Positions 11,925-24,600 of a stretch of 64,000 bases of DNA are shown in pieces. The notes under the pieces are model-generated. The model saw only the letters and a list, made by a program, of their open reading frames with translations. It was not told the origin of the DNA and searched no databases. Source of the stretch: Panulirus ornatus (Eukaryota > Arthropoda > Malacostraca > Decapoda > Palinuridae); assembly GCF_036320965.1 (NCBI RefSeq), contig NC_092241.1:9441569-9505568 (forward strand), in the 5' to 3' direction. Positions within the stretch are counted from its first letter, which is position 1; the number at the start of each line of letters is the position of its first letter. Both the position numbers and the translations under genes were made by a program.

Positions 11925-12050
11925 TTAGTGCACTGCAATGGTTTCAGTGCACTCCATAAGACAGCAAGAGAATGCATGCGAAATGCGGCCTTTCTTCATC
12001 TGTTCCTGGCACAACCTCAGAAACGAAGGAAACGGCGGACAATTATGAAA
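11925..12050 (+). mobile_element. LINE 3' UTR end fragment
   Basis: Sense-orientation words (TTTCAGTGCA, ATGCGGCCTTTCTTCATCTG, TTCCTGGCACAACCTC, AACGGCGGAC) match in order the LINE 3' UTR and terminal box. Confidence 0.6.
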
Positions 12051-12121
12051 GAAAAGGAAAATGCTTTCCTTCTATACCATACCTTCATAACACCTTCCAC
12101 AAAGCATATTTATCAACCCTA

Positions 12122-13260
12122 AGATACACTTTCTCCTGATTAATACTTGTCACATACGGTCTTGAAATCAAAGCCTAACCCTAGAGATATATTATACAAT
12201 ACAATGCTACAAGAGAAGGAAGCAGTTAAAAAAGTTTTAATAGGATGATTACATTAAACCAAAGGAGCTTGTTAATGTCCTATACTATCTTGCCAAATAC
12301 AATGCCATCCAATTTGGATAAAGAAAAAGCACAGACAGATATTACCACTGAATATACAAACAATAGTCAAAAATTATTAAAGTTTTATTCCAAGAATGAG
12401 AACGTAATACACAAGCTTATCATGTAATAAACTTCATGACCTTCCTTGACCAAAATAAGCTTATTTTTCCTTGTCAGGTTTCAAAGAAAATATCACCATT
12501 CAATTTTGCCAACTAATCAACACAATTTTGGATCTTTGTCCATAAAAAAAAAAATACATAACCACTCTTAATTCAATTTAGTATATATCTCGAATGAAAA
12601 TGACAGCATCCATTTTATTCTATCATGCAACGAAGAACTTATCTTAAAACAAAATCTTTGTTAAAATCAAAGCTGAGTGCTGAGTCTTTTGCTAGTTATT
12701 ACAGTTAACTAGTACTGTAATATAAGCTGACATATCAATACACAGATATATATAATATATATATGTGTGTGAGTGTGTGTGTGTAGTTCACTAAATACTA
12801 GTATATACATCTAGATACCTAAAAATAAAATGCTATCATTGCTATAAATAACATGAGAAAAGGTAAACTATTACATATTACACAAAAAAATTATTTTATG
12901 ATTATCTACTTCCGTAACACTAATGTACTGAATAATTTACCCAAAAATGATTGACAAGAGTTCAGAAAACATTTATATATACATAGACATATAAATCTTT
13001 TTTTATGGATTCTGCACACAAGTGGCTTACTGCAAGCAAAAAAATCACCTTCAGTGAGGCCATATCATTGTCAATTGATGGGAAGGAGCACAGTCTTGTT
13101 GAGGAACTTCCATTTATTCCAAAGTAGTATATCTTTTCCCTGCTACTATTTGTAATGCAGCCTTGAAGCTTCAAGAACCCTTGGAGAAGGGATCCTTGGG
13201 CAAATATAATGATTAAAAGAATACACATATACATGTATATACCTTATGAGTAAGGATAAG
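12122..13260. other. intergenic AT-rich DNA, nothing recognised
   Basis: No coding signal is seen. It contains a short (AT)/(GT) compound microsatellite at about 12748-12785. Confidence 0.4.
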
Positions 13261-13264
13261 TAAT

Positions 13265-13885
13265 GTTATGCAACCCCAGAGTTAGGTAGTAGTTGGTAGG
13301 CAGCCAATGACCAGGGAGGTATATTACCAGTATTACCCACCTGGGTATCAGGAGGGTTAGTAACATCTGTGAGGTGTGCCAGCACTTTCATGGTTGTCAA
13401 GTTGCACTCCTCTGATCCAGGTAGCTGTCTTTTCTTTCCGACACTAACATGTGGACTACTGGCATTCTATCCACAAATAAACAATCTCTCCTTGTCCTAT
13501 GTATCACTTGACAGCGCTTAACTCATACAGCTTATTTTTCATAGCTATATTTTCCAGCAGCAAGCACTATGCACTAGCCCCGCCTTTTGGCAAATTTGTA
13601 GGAGCAGTAGATAGACGTAGGATGTAGGAAAATTTAGGGAGATAGAAACACTTGGTAGAAGCAGTAAGTAGGAGTATTAGATAAAAGATCTAGTTGTCAT
13701 TAGGAACCTTAGACAGAAGCCTCTGAAAATATTGCACTCGACTTGCCCTCTGCCAGTAGCCTGTTAAGGATGAGGCACTTAAGGTTAAGAAGTGGCACTG
13801 GAGTTCTTTAGTTATGGAGACTGCCATGGCCATCCCTTTGTGGGAGTTCCAACTAAAACTGGCTTCAGAGATATACATAGATAGC
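13265..13885. repeat. dispersed repeat of about 600 bp, copy 1
   Basis: Many blocks are shared in the same order with 23065-23640. They include CAGGGAGGTA(T/C)ATTACCAGTA, GGAGGGTTAGTAACA, ACAATCTCTCCTTGTC, GAGCAGTAGATAGA and a block near GCCATGGCCA. There is no coding capacity. Divergence is high, so the family is old and unclassified. Confidence 0.6.
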
Positions 13886-14891
13886 AACCCTAAGACCTAT
13901 TTTTAGCACTCCTAAAGTTTCAAGACCACTCCACACATCTGCAGGTTAAGAATATCCTTAACGAAACTACTCTTTCCCATATGCTGACAACAATACAACT
14001 TTGTTGAAAAGCCCCAAGACCCCTTTTGCAATGTCAAGCATAATTTCCAACCTGCGAAATAAGTAACAACAAAACAAGTGTGCAATCCTACTGGCTGAAC
14101 ATAGGGAGTGTACAATGCCCAATAAGTTTCATTTTCTGGCAGAGATAAGCATCACACTGAGTTCAGCAAGTATTCTAAATACTGGTTATTTCAGTGCAAT
14201 GTTGTCAAATTTTTGTGTGAGACCTATCTGTTCATAACATACACTCTATTGGTGGCTTTTAAGTGACTTAAGCAACTGGGAAAGGATCTAGACTCACACT
14301 TGTCAGAAAGAGCCAAACACTGGCCACCATCATCCTGTGTTATAATTATCATAACCTAATCCCTTCTTTCTTTTTCCTTTTATCAAGCCTAATCTTACAG
14401 TTTTCAAAACACTGATTATGAGTATATTTCATGCAAACTTAATGACATATAAGGTTATAAGGTAAAGATTTCTGAGAAAGAGTGGTTAGTTGATGAGGCA
14501 TGTCCTTGTAACTACACCAGAAAACAGGTGCAACCAACCTCTCTTGAAATGTATTTATTACAGTTTTAACTCCATAACATAATTTTTGCAAGAAACCAAA
14601 AGGTAGTAACTTAGTAATAACTGAGTTGGTGGTATTAAGTGCATTGGTCCACTGCACTTAAAGTACACAAGTATCATAACTGAACACACACTGTAAGCGG
14701 GCATAACTATATTTAGCAATAATTATGACAGTAAATGTGTTCATGATCCAATGATACTGTCCACTTAAGAATGCAACAAGAATGAATTGGTGGTACTTTA
14801 TCTTGCACTTAAAAACTAAGTATCTGACGCATAATGGCAGATACCTTATTTTGCAGGTCAGAAATTTCACTTTACAACAGGACTCCTACAG

Positions 14892-15230
14892 TTCTGAGGC
14901 TACACTCCACCTAGGATCAGGTAAATCATCGACTCCTATGGAGTGAGAAGGTCCTCATCAACACTACTCTTTTCCATCTACTGATGATGATGATATGGGC
15001 CAACCAAAAGCTTTTCCTCACTTGAGGTGTAATCATGCAGGCAATCTGATAATACAACTCACTATAATTGATCATACAATCCAAGAACTCCTTTCATGGT
15101 GCAGCTGCAGCTCTGAGGCTGCACTCCAATCATAAGCACGGAAATGATGGCCTCCTTTGGAGCAAAACATTCCTTGATGAGACTGCATTCCTTTCCATCC
15201 AATGGTAATGATACATAGGTGACTTTTCAC
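14892..15230. repeat. degenerate tandem repeat, period about 218 bp
   Basis: Two diverged units start with CTCTGAGGCT(A/G)CACTCCA-like words at about 14893 and 15111. Each continues into a shared segment ending near TTTCCATC(T/C)A(C/A)TG. A further weak match lies near 13925-13990. The repeat lies just downstream of the LANCL stop codon, possibly in its 3' UTR. Confidence 0.5.
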
Positions 15231-15453
15231 TTACAGTGTAACCAAATGGAGGCAGGATCCCATTACAATGCACTCAACATAATGTAAATGTATGTGTATT
15301 TTGTTATGAATCATGGGCTTTATCAATACTAGTTTAGAGGAAGAAGCCAGGTGAGGATATTTCCCTTTATAGATCATGCATCTATGCTTGATGCTACCTC
15401 TCCTCACTGGGGAAATAGAGAACATTTATGAAACAAAAAAGCTTTGTTTCTAT

Positions 15454-15645
15454 TCAATCTAACAAAAAAGCTGGAAACTTTGCCTCATCTGGCCTTGTAA
15501 GGTCAACCAGGAAGTGAATATTACCTGCTAAACCTTCAAATAAAGACAGTGGTCTGTCTGGTGTGCGACAACCGTGTGTTCCATACTCCTGACACCAACG
15601 GCCAAACTGAGCAGCCCTGTAGAGGTATACAGCATCTCCTGTCAC
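15454..15645 (-). CDS. LANCL1: LANCL coding exon 8 (last)
   Basis: The acceptor is CACTTGCAG|GTGACA. The 63 residues include YLYRAAQFGRWC, HGCRTPD and SLFEGLAG and end FPAFLLD, matching the conserved LANCL C-terminus. The stop is TGA. Confidence 0.95.
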   Translation of the reverse strand: MTGDAVYLYRAAQFGRWCQEYGTHGCRTPDRPLSLFEGLAGNIHFLVDLTRPDEAKFPAFLLD

Positions 15646-18600
15646 CTGCAAGTGCAAAACCAAGAATCTAAATAATTCTTACTTAAAAAGGAACTCTGAT
15701 TAATGATACATATAAAAAAATAACACATTACAATGATGAGGAGGTACTGAATTCTGTAACATAGTATGAAACTAACTTTCACACAGAGATATGACTGGGT
15801 AAGAGAGCAATGTAATAGTAAGAGGAGTTTGTATGAGAGAAGGAGAGTGCGTGCTTAAACAGTATGGACGTATGGAGAAGTTAAGAGAAAAAAGGATGAT
15901 TAAGAGAGTATATATTTCAGAAGAGGAAAGAACAAGGACAAAGGCAAAACTAAGGAAGAGGTGAAAGAAAGGAGTGAAAAATGCTTTGAAGGCTTGAGGC
16001 CTTGCAGGAAATGGCAAACATGCATAAAAAAAGAAGTGTATATAGAAACTGACAGCTCTTACCTGATAGAGGTAAAGTAATGCATATCCATTCCCAGCTG
16101 ATCCATGGCAGAGACCGTAGCCTTTCTTCAAAAGCCCACGTTCCCAAATGCACTCACCACACTTTTTAGCATGCTCAAGGTAACTGATATTTCCATAAAC
16201 CTGAAAAGGAGAGGTAGTATTGAGTCAAAGACATTTCTTGTATTCTGGTTGAAAATGATCAGGAGACACATGCAACTGGATCTGCTATAATTTGCCATGT
16301 AAGTCACCAAACACCAACACTCCAAGTCAGCCTCTCAAACTAGTGATACTATCCCCACCTTCTCTTACTTCTTTCTATATTTTTCTACCTACCTACACTC
16401 TTGAACTCTACAGTGAAGAAATAGAAGAAAGATATATGATTATGTACGCATGGCATACAGCTAGAGACTGAGTGTGAACGAATGGGGCCTTTGTTGTCTT
16501 TTCCTAGCGCTACCTCACACACATGAGGGGGGAGGGGGTTGTTATTCCATGTGTGGCGGGGTGGCGATGGGAATGAATAAAAGCAGCAGTATGCATTATG
16601 TACATGTGTATATATGTATATGTCTGTGTGTGTATATATATACGTATACGTTGAGATTATTTTTTTTTTTTTGCCGGTCTCCCGCGTTTGCAAGGCAGCG
16701 CAAGGAAACAGACGAAAGAAATGGCCCAACCCACCCCCATACACATGTATATACATACGTCCACACACGCAAATATACATACCTACACAGCTTTCCATGG
16801 TTTACCCCAGACACTTCACATGCCCTGATTCAATCCACTGACAGCATGTCAACCCCAGTATACCACATCAATCCAATTCACTCTATTCCTTGCCCTCCTT
16901 TCACCCTCCTGCATGTTCAGGCCCCGATCACACAAAATCTTTTTCACTCCATCTTTCCACCTCCAATTTGGTCTCCCACTTCTCCTCGTTCCCTCCACCT
17001 CCGACACATATATCCTCTTGGTCAATCTTTCCTCACTCATTCTCTCCATGTGCCCAAACCATTTCAAAACACCCTCTTCTGCTCTCTCAACCACGCTCTT
17101 TTTATTTCCACACATCTCTCTTACCCTTACATTACTTACTCGATCAAACCACCTCACACCACACATTGTCCTCGAACATCTCATTTCCAGCACATCCATC
17201 CTCCTGTGCACAACTCTATCCATAGCCCACGCCTCGCAACCATACAACATTGTTGGAACCACTATTCCTTCAAACATACCCATTTTTGCTTTCCGAGATA
17301 ATGTTCTCGACTTCCACACATTCTTCAAGGCTCCCAGGATTTTCGCCCCCTCCCCCACCCTATGATCCACTTCTGCTTCCATGGTTCCATCCGCTGCCAG
17401 ATCCACTCCCAGATATCTAAAACACTTTACTTCCTCACGTTTTTCTCCATTCAAACTTACCTCCCAATTGAGTTGACCCTCAACCCTACTGTACCTAATA
17501 ACCTTGCTCTTATTCACATTTACTCTTAACTTTCTTCTTTCACACACTTTACCAAACTCAGTCACCAGCTTCTGCAGTTTCTCACATGAATCAGCCACCA
17601 GCGCTGTATCATCAGTGAACAACTGACTCACTTCCCAAGTTCTCTCATCCCTAACAGACTTCATACTTGCCCCTCTTTCCAAAACTCTTGCATTTACCTC
17701 CCTAACAACCCCATCCATTGAGATGTATAGGTATATATTTTTGCATGTGTGGACGTGTATGTATATACATGTGTATGTGGGTGGGTTGGGCCATTCTTTC
17801 GTCTGTTTCCTTGCGCTACCTCGCTAACGCGGGAGACAGCGACAAAGCAAAATAAATAAATAAATAAATATTACAAGAGGTCACAGTGGTGTGTGTGATC
17901 TATTATATATGCTTTAAACCACAGGAAAATGAAACATGTTAAGTTCCCAAGTGCACTTTCATGTAATGACCACATCGTCAGTGGAGATACAAGAATGAGA
18001 TAGAAGACGTATAACTGTCACTTGACGTACAAGGAAGAGACAGAACTAAGACACCATTGGTAAATAAGCGTTATTGGATGGTAGTGTTCAGACTGGTGTG
18101 TTCGGGTCAGGCAACATGCCTGTCGTAAAATTCTTATTGTATGCACGAGAAAGGGAACTGTTTACAAATTTTGCCTACAATACAGCAATTAATGTTACAA
18201 TTCTTTGTGTATTCAATAACAATATATTAAATGATATTTCTCATGGTAAAAGAGTCACAGTTAACTGAATTGGCATTACTTCAGTCAACACAATGGTCAT
18301 AATTCTTAACATGATTAAACAAAGCATTTGATTCTTGTCCTGTTTTTATACTACATTTATGTTGCTTAGGTCAAACATAAAGACCCTTACCAGTCTGCCC
18401 AGCATAAAACATATTACAATTTTTACAGGGTATTGTGTAAACACAGCCTGTAGACTTTTCTGGTGCATTTTTGATTACGATACTCTTGATAGTATTGCTA
18501 TTGCTGAAGGCTACATTTACATTACAGGATTTAAGCAACCTAGGTAGTCCAAGTTTAAAAGAAACTGAATGGATGTTAACTATCATAACAAATGCACAAT

Positions 18601-21600
18601 TTAAAATATCAAAAGGGAAACATGTATGTAACAAGGAACATACACCCACCAAGAGAGATTTTAAAGAAACCGTACACAAAGACATTGAATAAAAAACTCA
18701 TGAAATGATCTATAGGCAATTCACTTTCAACTGATATTTGATCTTACCTGGTATGCCTTTGCAAAAAGAAATATTGCACCAGGAGCACCATGACACCAGT
18801 GCACCAGTCGATCTGTTGTATTACTTATTGAAGATGGCATGTTACCCGAAGGAAACTGCAAACCACACAAATAGTCAATCGTTGGTCTAATCAACTCATT
18901 CAACTCCTCAGTAGTAAGCTGGTCCTTTACCTGTGAATTTTTTTCCATAATTAGTGCTCAACTGGAAATAAGTTTGATGGAAGAACAAGTTGTTTCTTAA
19001 ATACAAAAAGCTATGTCTGTATCAAAGACAGTCCTATGAATATCATCCCTTCAGAAATATGTTTAATTTACTGGGCCAGTTCCCAAAAATATAATTTTGC
19101 TATGAAAAGATAAACTTTTCATATGACCTTTCTCAGTACTTTAAAGTAAAAAGATACTAAAGTTTTCATATCTGGCACTGAAATAGTCTGAAACAACTTT
19201 TGAGGAGAAATATATAGTGTTATCAAAAAATGACTGACAATATGAATAAACATATTCAGAAACTAATTACATAATAGCTGGCCCACTTAATTCTGACAAG
19301 GCCAAAAGATATTAAGAAGCATAACTCATGCATTTTCATTACCATTAGCCTTCAAATTACTCTCATTTACATGTACTTGCACATTATCATCTTGGGGAAA
19401 ACTAATATTACTCTGAGGTGTGATTCAGCTTGATGTGAGGTAAATCAGCATTCAAAGTACTGCAATACCATTTTAAAACAAAAAATATATGACCAATGTA
19501 TATTTCATAGACAATGCTTCAGTGCTCAAGGCAACTTCCCTCTAAGGGATGGCCATGACAGATAAACCAGCAGCATATTAAAGAGGATCAACGTACTGGT
19601 ACTGTACTGTGTTGTGCAAAAGAGAACATTTTTCATATTTGACCGCCGTTTCCCATGTTAGCAAGGCAGCACCAGGAGCAAATGAAGAAAGGCCAAAACT
19701 GCTTCTCTGGTCATCAGATGTAAAGCAAAGAAGCCACAGCTCCCTATCCACAACCAGGGCCCACACACCTTTCCATGATATACCCCACACACTTCACATG
19801 CCCAAGTTCAGTCCACTGACAGCATGTTGAGCTATGTATACATCATTCCATATCAATCTATCTTGTGCATGCCTTTCAGACTCCTGCATGTTCAGGCAAT
19901 GATTGCTCAAAATCCTTCCACCTCCAATATGATCTCCCCATTCTCCCCGTTACCTCCACTTCTGACACACATATCCTTTTTTTCAACCTTTCCTCACTCA
20001 TATTCTCTATTTATCCAAACCACTTCAGCACACAATCTCCTGCTCACTTAACCACACTCTTTTTATTACCACATATCTGGATGTGGAGAGGGAGCTGTGG
20101 TTTCGGTGCATTATACATGACAGATAGAGACTGAGTGTGAATGAGAGTGGCCTTTGTTGTCTTCTCCTAGCGCTTCCTTGCACTCATGCGGGGGGGAGAG
20201 GGTGCCACTTCATGTGTGGCGGGGTGGCGGCAGGAATGGATGAGGGCAGCATGGATGAATATGTACATGTGTATATATGCACATGTCTGTGTATGTATAC
20301 ATTAAAATGTATAGGTATGTATATGTGCATGTGTGGACATTTATGTATATACATGTGTATGTGGGTGGGTTGAGCCATTCTTTCGTCTGTTTCCTTGCAC
20401 TACCTCGCCAACGCAAGAGACAGCGACAAAGTATAATAATATAATAATAATCTCTCTTACTGTTTCATTACTCAATTAAACCACTTCATCGCACCTCATA
20501 CTGTCCTCAAACATTTCATTTCCAACAGATCCACCATCCTTCACACACCACTATCTATAGCATATCCTTCACACCAATATAATATCATTAGGACTACTAT
20601 CCCTTCAAACACGCTCATTTCTGCCCTTCCAGATAATGTTCTCTCCACACACTCCTAAGTGCTCCCTAAACCGTCAGCCTATGACTCACTTTTGCTTCCA
20701 TGGTTTCATATGCTTCCATACCCACTCCCAAATATCTACAACACTTCACTTCCTCATATTTTTCTCCATTCAAACTCACACCCTAACTAACCTACCCCCT
20801 CAACCCTGCTGAACCTTACAACCTTGCTTCTATCCACATTCACTCTCAACTTTCTACTTTCACAAACTCTTCTTCCAAATAAGGTCATCAACAGCTGCAG
20901 TTTCTCACTTGAATCTGCCATCAATGCTGTATCGTCAGTAAATAACAAGGACTGCTGAATGTGTATGATAACAGGGTGGCAGACATAGTGTTTGGGTTGG
21001 GGCGGTATGCAAAGTGAGAAAGTCCTAAAGGCTGGTTTGGTGAAGAAAGAAGAGGAGGCAAACGCCTTATATAAGATGAAATATGGCAAGGTGGCAGAAG
21101 GGATGGTACTGTAGTTGAATTTCTGAAGAATGGGGTGACTGCTGTTGACTGGCTGGTTAGGATTTTCAATGTATGTAAAGATCACATTGAGGTGCCTGAG
21201 GATTGGCAAAATGCATGTACAGCGCTACTGCATAAAGGCAGGGGGGATAAGGGTGAGTGTTCAGACAACAGAGGTATAAGCCTGTAGAGTGCATCTGGTA
21301 AGTTGTATGAGTTGAATAAAAGCACAGTTATGAAGTTTAATAGGGATGAGGGTAAGGTTAGTTGGAGTGTAAGTTTAAATGGAGAAAAATTTGAGGAAAT
21401 GAAGTGCTTTAGATACTTGGGAGTAGACATGGTGGCAAATGGAACCCTGGAAACTGAAGTGAGTCATGAAAGTGAGGGGGCAAAGGTTATGAAAGCACTG
21501 AAGAAAATGTGAGAGATTGCTATCTTTGGGAGCAAAAATATGTTAGTTTGAAGAAATAGTAGTCCCAACAATGTTACATGGATTCAAGGTATGGGCTACA

Positions 21601-24600
21601 AATGAGGATGTGGAAACAAAGGTGAAAGTGCTGGAAATGCAATATTTGAAAACACTAAGTGGTGTAAGGTGGTTTCATCAAGCAAGGAATTAAAGGATAA
21701 GAGAAAGATGTGGCAATCAAAAACAGAGTGGCTGAGAGAGCGGAAGGTGATGTGCTAAAATGGTTTGGACATATCAAGAGAATGGGTGAGAACATGTTAA
21801 CATAAGGGATATGTGTCAGAAGTGGGGGGAAGAAGAAGGGGCAAACCAAATTAGAAACAGAAGGATAACTGTTGAAAAAGACTTAGAGTGATCAGGGCCT
21901 AAACATGCAGGAGGATGAAAGGCATGCAAAAGACATGGTAAAATGGAACAATGTGGTATACAGGGATCAACATGCTGTCAATCGACTGAACCAGGGCATG
22001 TGAAGCAGCTGGGGTAAACCATGGAAAGGACTGTGAGGCTTGGCTGTGGATAGGGAGCTGTGGTTTCAGTGCAGTGTACATGACAGCTACAGAATGTATG
22101 AGTGAATGCAGCCTTTCTTCATCTGTTCCTAGTGCAACTACACTAACACAAGACAGCAGTCATGTACGAACTTTTTTTATAAATAAATAGAGGAACACAA
22201 CTCACTAAGCAAAGCTGAATCATCACATAATCCATATCACTACAAGATTAGTTGATTTCAACCAAGAGACCCTACAGCTTGAAGAATAGCCACTCTTGTG
22301 ACAAGCAACCTTCCAAAACTAAGGCCAATGAGAGCTGAAACATAACCTAACTGGGCACCAAAAGCCCAACTCATGAGTCACAAGGAACAAACCTATTGCT
22401 AAGTGGCAAACTTGAAGACTGCTATTAATGTTCAAACTCTTTGCTCAGCTTTAGCAATATTCATAATTACAACAGAACTTGCAGACCTTGTGACCATCAT
22501 TTTATTAGAATTGAATGTTGAAAGCTACCCCCTCTCAAGTTATCATCATTTTAGTGGCCTTTCTAGGTCAACAAGACCCATCTTTAACAGAAGAAAAATA
22601 AAAAATATTTCTGATGGTGAAGTAAGCCCTGCCAATGAATCTTGAAATCTCACTTGTAGACACATTTTTTTGTTTCCGAGCAAGAATAAAGGTCTTTTCT
22701 TTCTAGGACAACTTCTTTAGACCAACTTTAGTTACTGGCAGAACAGAAACAGTGATAATATCACTAAACATAAGGAGAGAGAGAAAAAGTGAAATCCCTC
22801 CGCTCTCAATACCAAAAGGTAACTAAGGCAGCAAATCATGCCACCTGACTTCCAAGACAGTACCATGCTGTCAGACATGTAATATACCCACCATAATTAA
22901 GTACAGTAATAGAATTTGTTCCATAAATAAAACAATGCATGAAACCTTATTTCAAATGATAATCATAGGAACTTTTTTGCTGAGACTAGAAATTTGTGCT
23001 CAAGGAATATAACAATTTCCAGTCCTCCTGTGCATGTTTCCCTGATCATGATTAAGCAAGCATGTAGTAGTTGCTAAGCAACCACCGATCAGGGAGGTAC
23101 ATTACCAGTAATGACCTTCTGGGTATCGGGAGGGTTAGTAACAGCTGCGTCATGAGCCAGAACTTCAGTGGATGTGAAGCTGTACTCCTCTGACAAAGTA
23201 GCTCCCTTTTCTTTCTGCCTTATCTACACAAGGACTACTGCTATTCTGTCCAAAAACATATAATCTCTCCTTGTCTTACATAACACCTGACAACTCTTAA
23301 CTCACACAGCTCATTCTTCACTATATACTAGCCCTGCCTTCAGGCAAAATGGTAGCAGCAGTAGATAGAAATAGTTAGTAGGAACATTTAGGCAGGAGCA
23401 TTAGTAAGAAACATTAGGTAGACAGGAGCTTTAGGTAGTAATAATCTGAAGGAACATTAAGCAGGAGCCTCTACAACCACTATGCTAGAGTCACCCTATG
23501 CCAGCGGCCTTTTAAGAGTGAGGCACTAAAAGTTGTGAAGCGGCACTGGAGTTCACCCTAATGGGAACTTTATTGCCATGGCCAACCCCTTGAGGGAGTT
23601 TCAGCTGGGAACAGGCGTCCAAGATAAAGATAGACAAATCATGAAAAAGCAAGTAATGACCTCTTTCAAGTTGTGAGAACCCAAAATTATGGCAGCTGGG
23701 TAAGGAATTTGGTTTGGACTATTAATGACTGCCAACAACCATCAAACTGCTCCCACACATTTTTACATCAAATTACTTAATTGTCAAAAAGTGATCAATA
23801 TTGTCAAAATTTTATTCAACTGGCTTTTTTCTGCACAAACACTAAAGTTATGCTAATAATCTGATGGACAACACAGACATTTGCACCATTCTCACTCAAT
23901 CCCTTTTCATTTTTCTTAACTTACAAATATAGTACCATTATGCTACATCTTTCTCAACTCAACACACAGTTACTGACCTGCAGGAGCAGAAAAAGTATAC
24001 CAACAATGCCATGGGCTGCCCCAAGGTAGTGTTTTTCATGCCACTGGTACATCAGAGGAGAACTCCATTTCCCCTTCCGAGAAAGGGCACGTCCAGAGTC
24101 TAATATTGCAGTAACAACTGAGCGTACCATTTTGTCATCTATGGCCTCTTTCCCAATCTGTAAACATACAAAAATATGAAAGCTGGCCTCTTTCCCAAAC
24201 TGTAAACATACAAAAATATGAAAGCTGGCTTCTTTCCCAGTCTGTAAACACAGAAAAATATGAAAGCTATCTAAATAAAGCTATATGAATTGCTTAAGCA
24301 ACTTAAATGTTTCATAATTCAAGATGTCTAGATTTTCTACCTCTCCTGATATCATATCAGTTTGTGGTTGTGTAGCACAAAACCAAAAAAAAAAAAAACG
24401 ATTGAGCACACTGCAATAAAGCCAATGAAATGAAGAGCAGTGCAGTATACCTTTTGCTGAATAAGGAGAAGACCATACAAATAGCCAGCTCTTCCATAAA
24501 GGAGTTCATCTGGGAGATCTGACTTGATATTCAGTACACTCCGCTCCATCTCCTTGATACTGCAAAAAATAAAACCGCATACAGAAAAACAATATCACAT

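Noticed and set aside
16849..17718. 289-codon minus-strand open frame as a host gene
   Set aside because: It is the C-terminal part of a LINE reverse transcriptase with a target site duplication around it.
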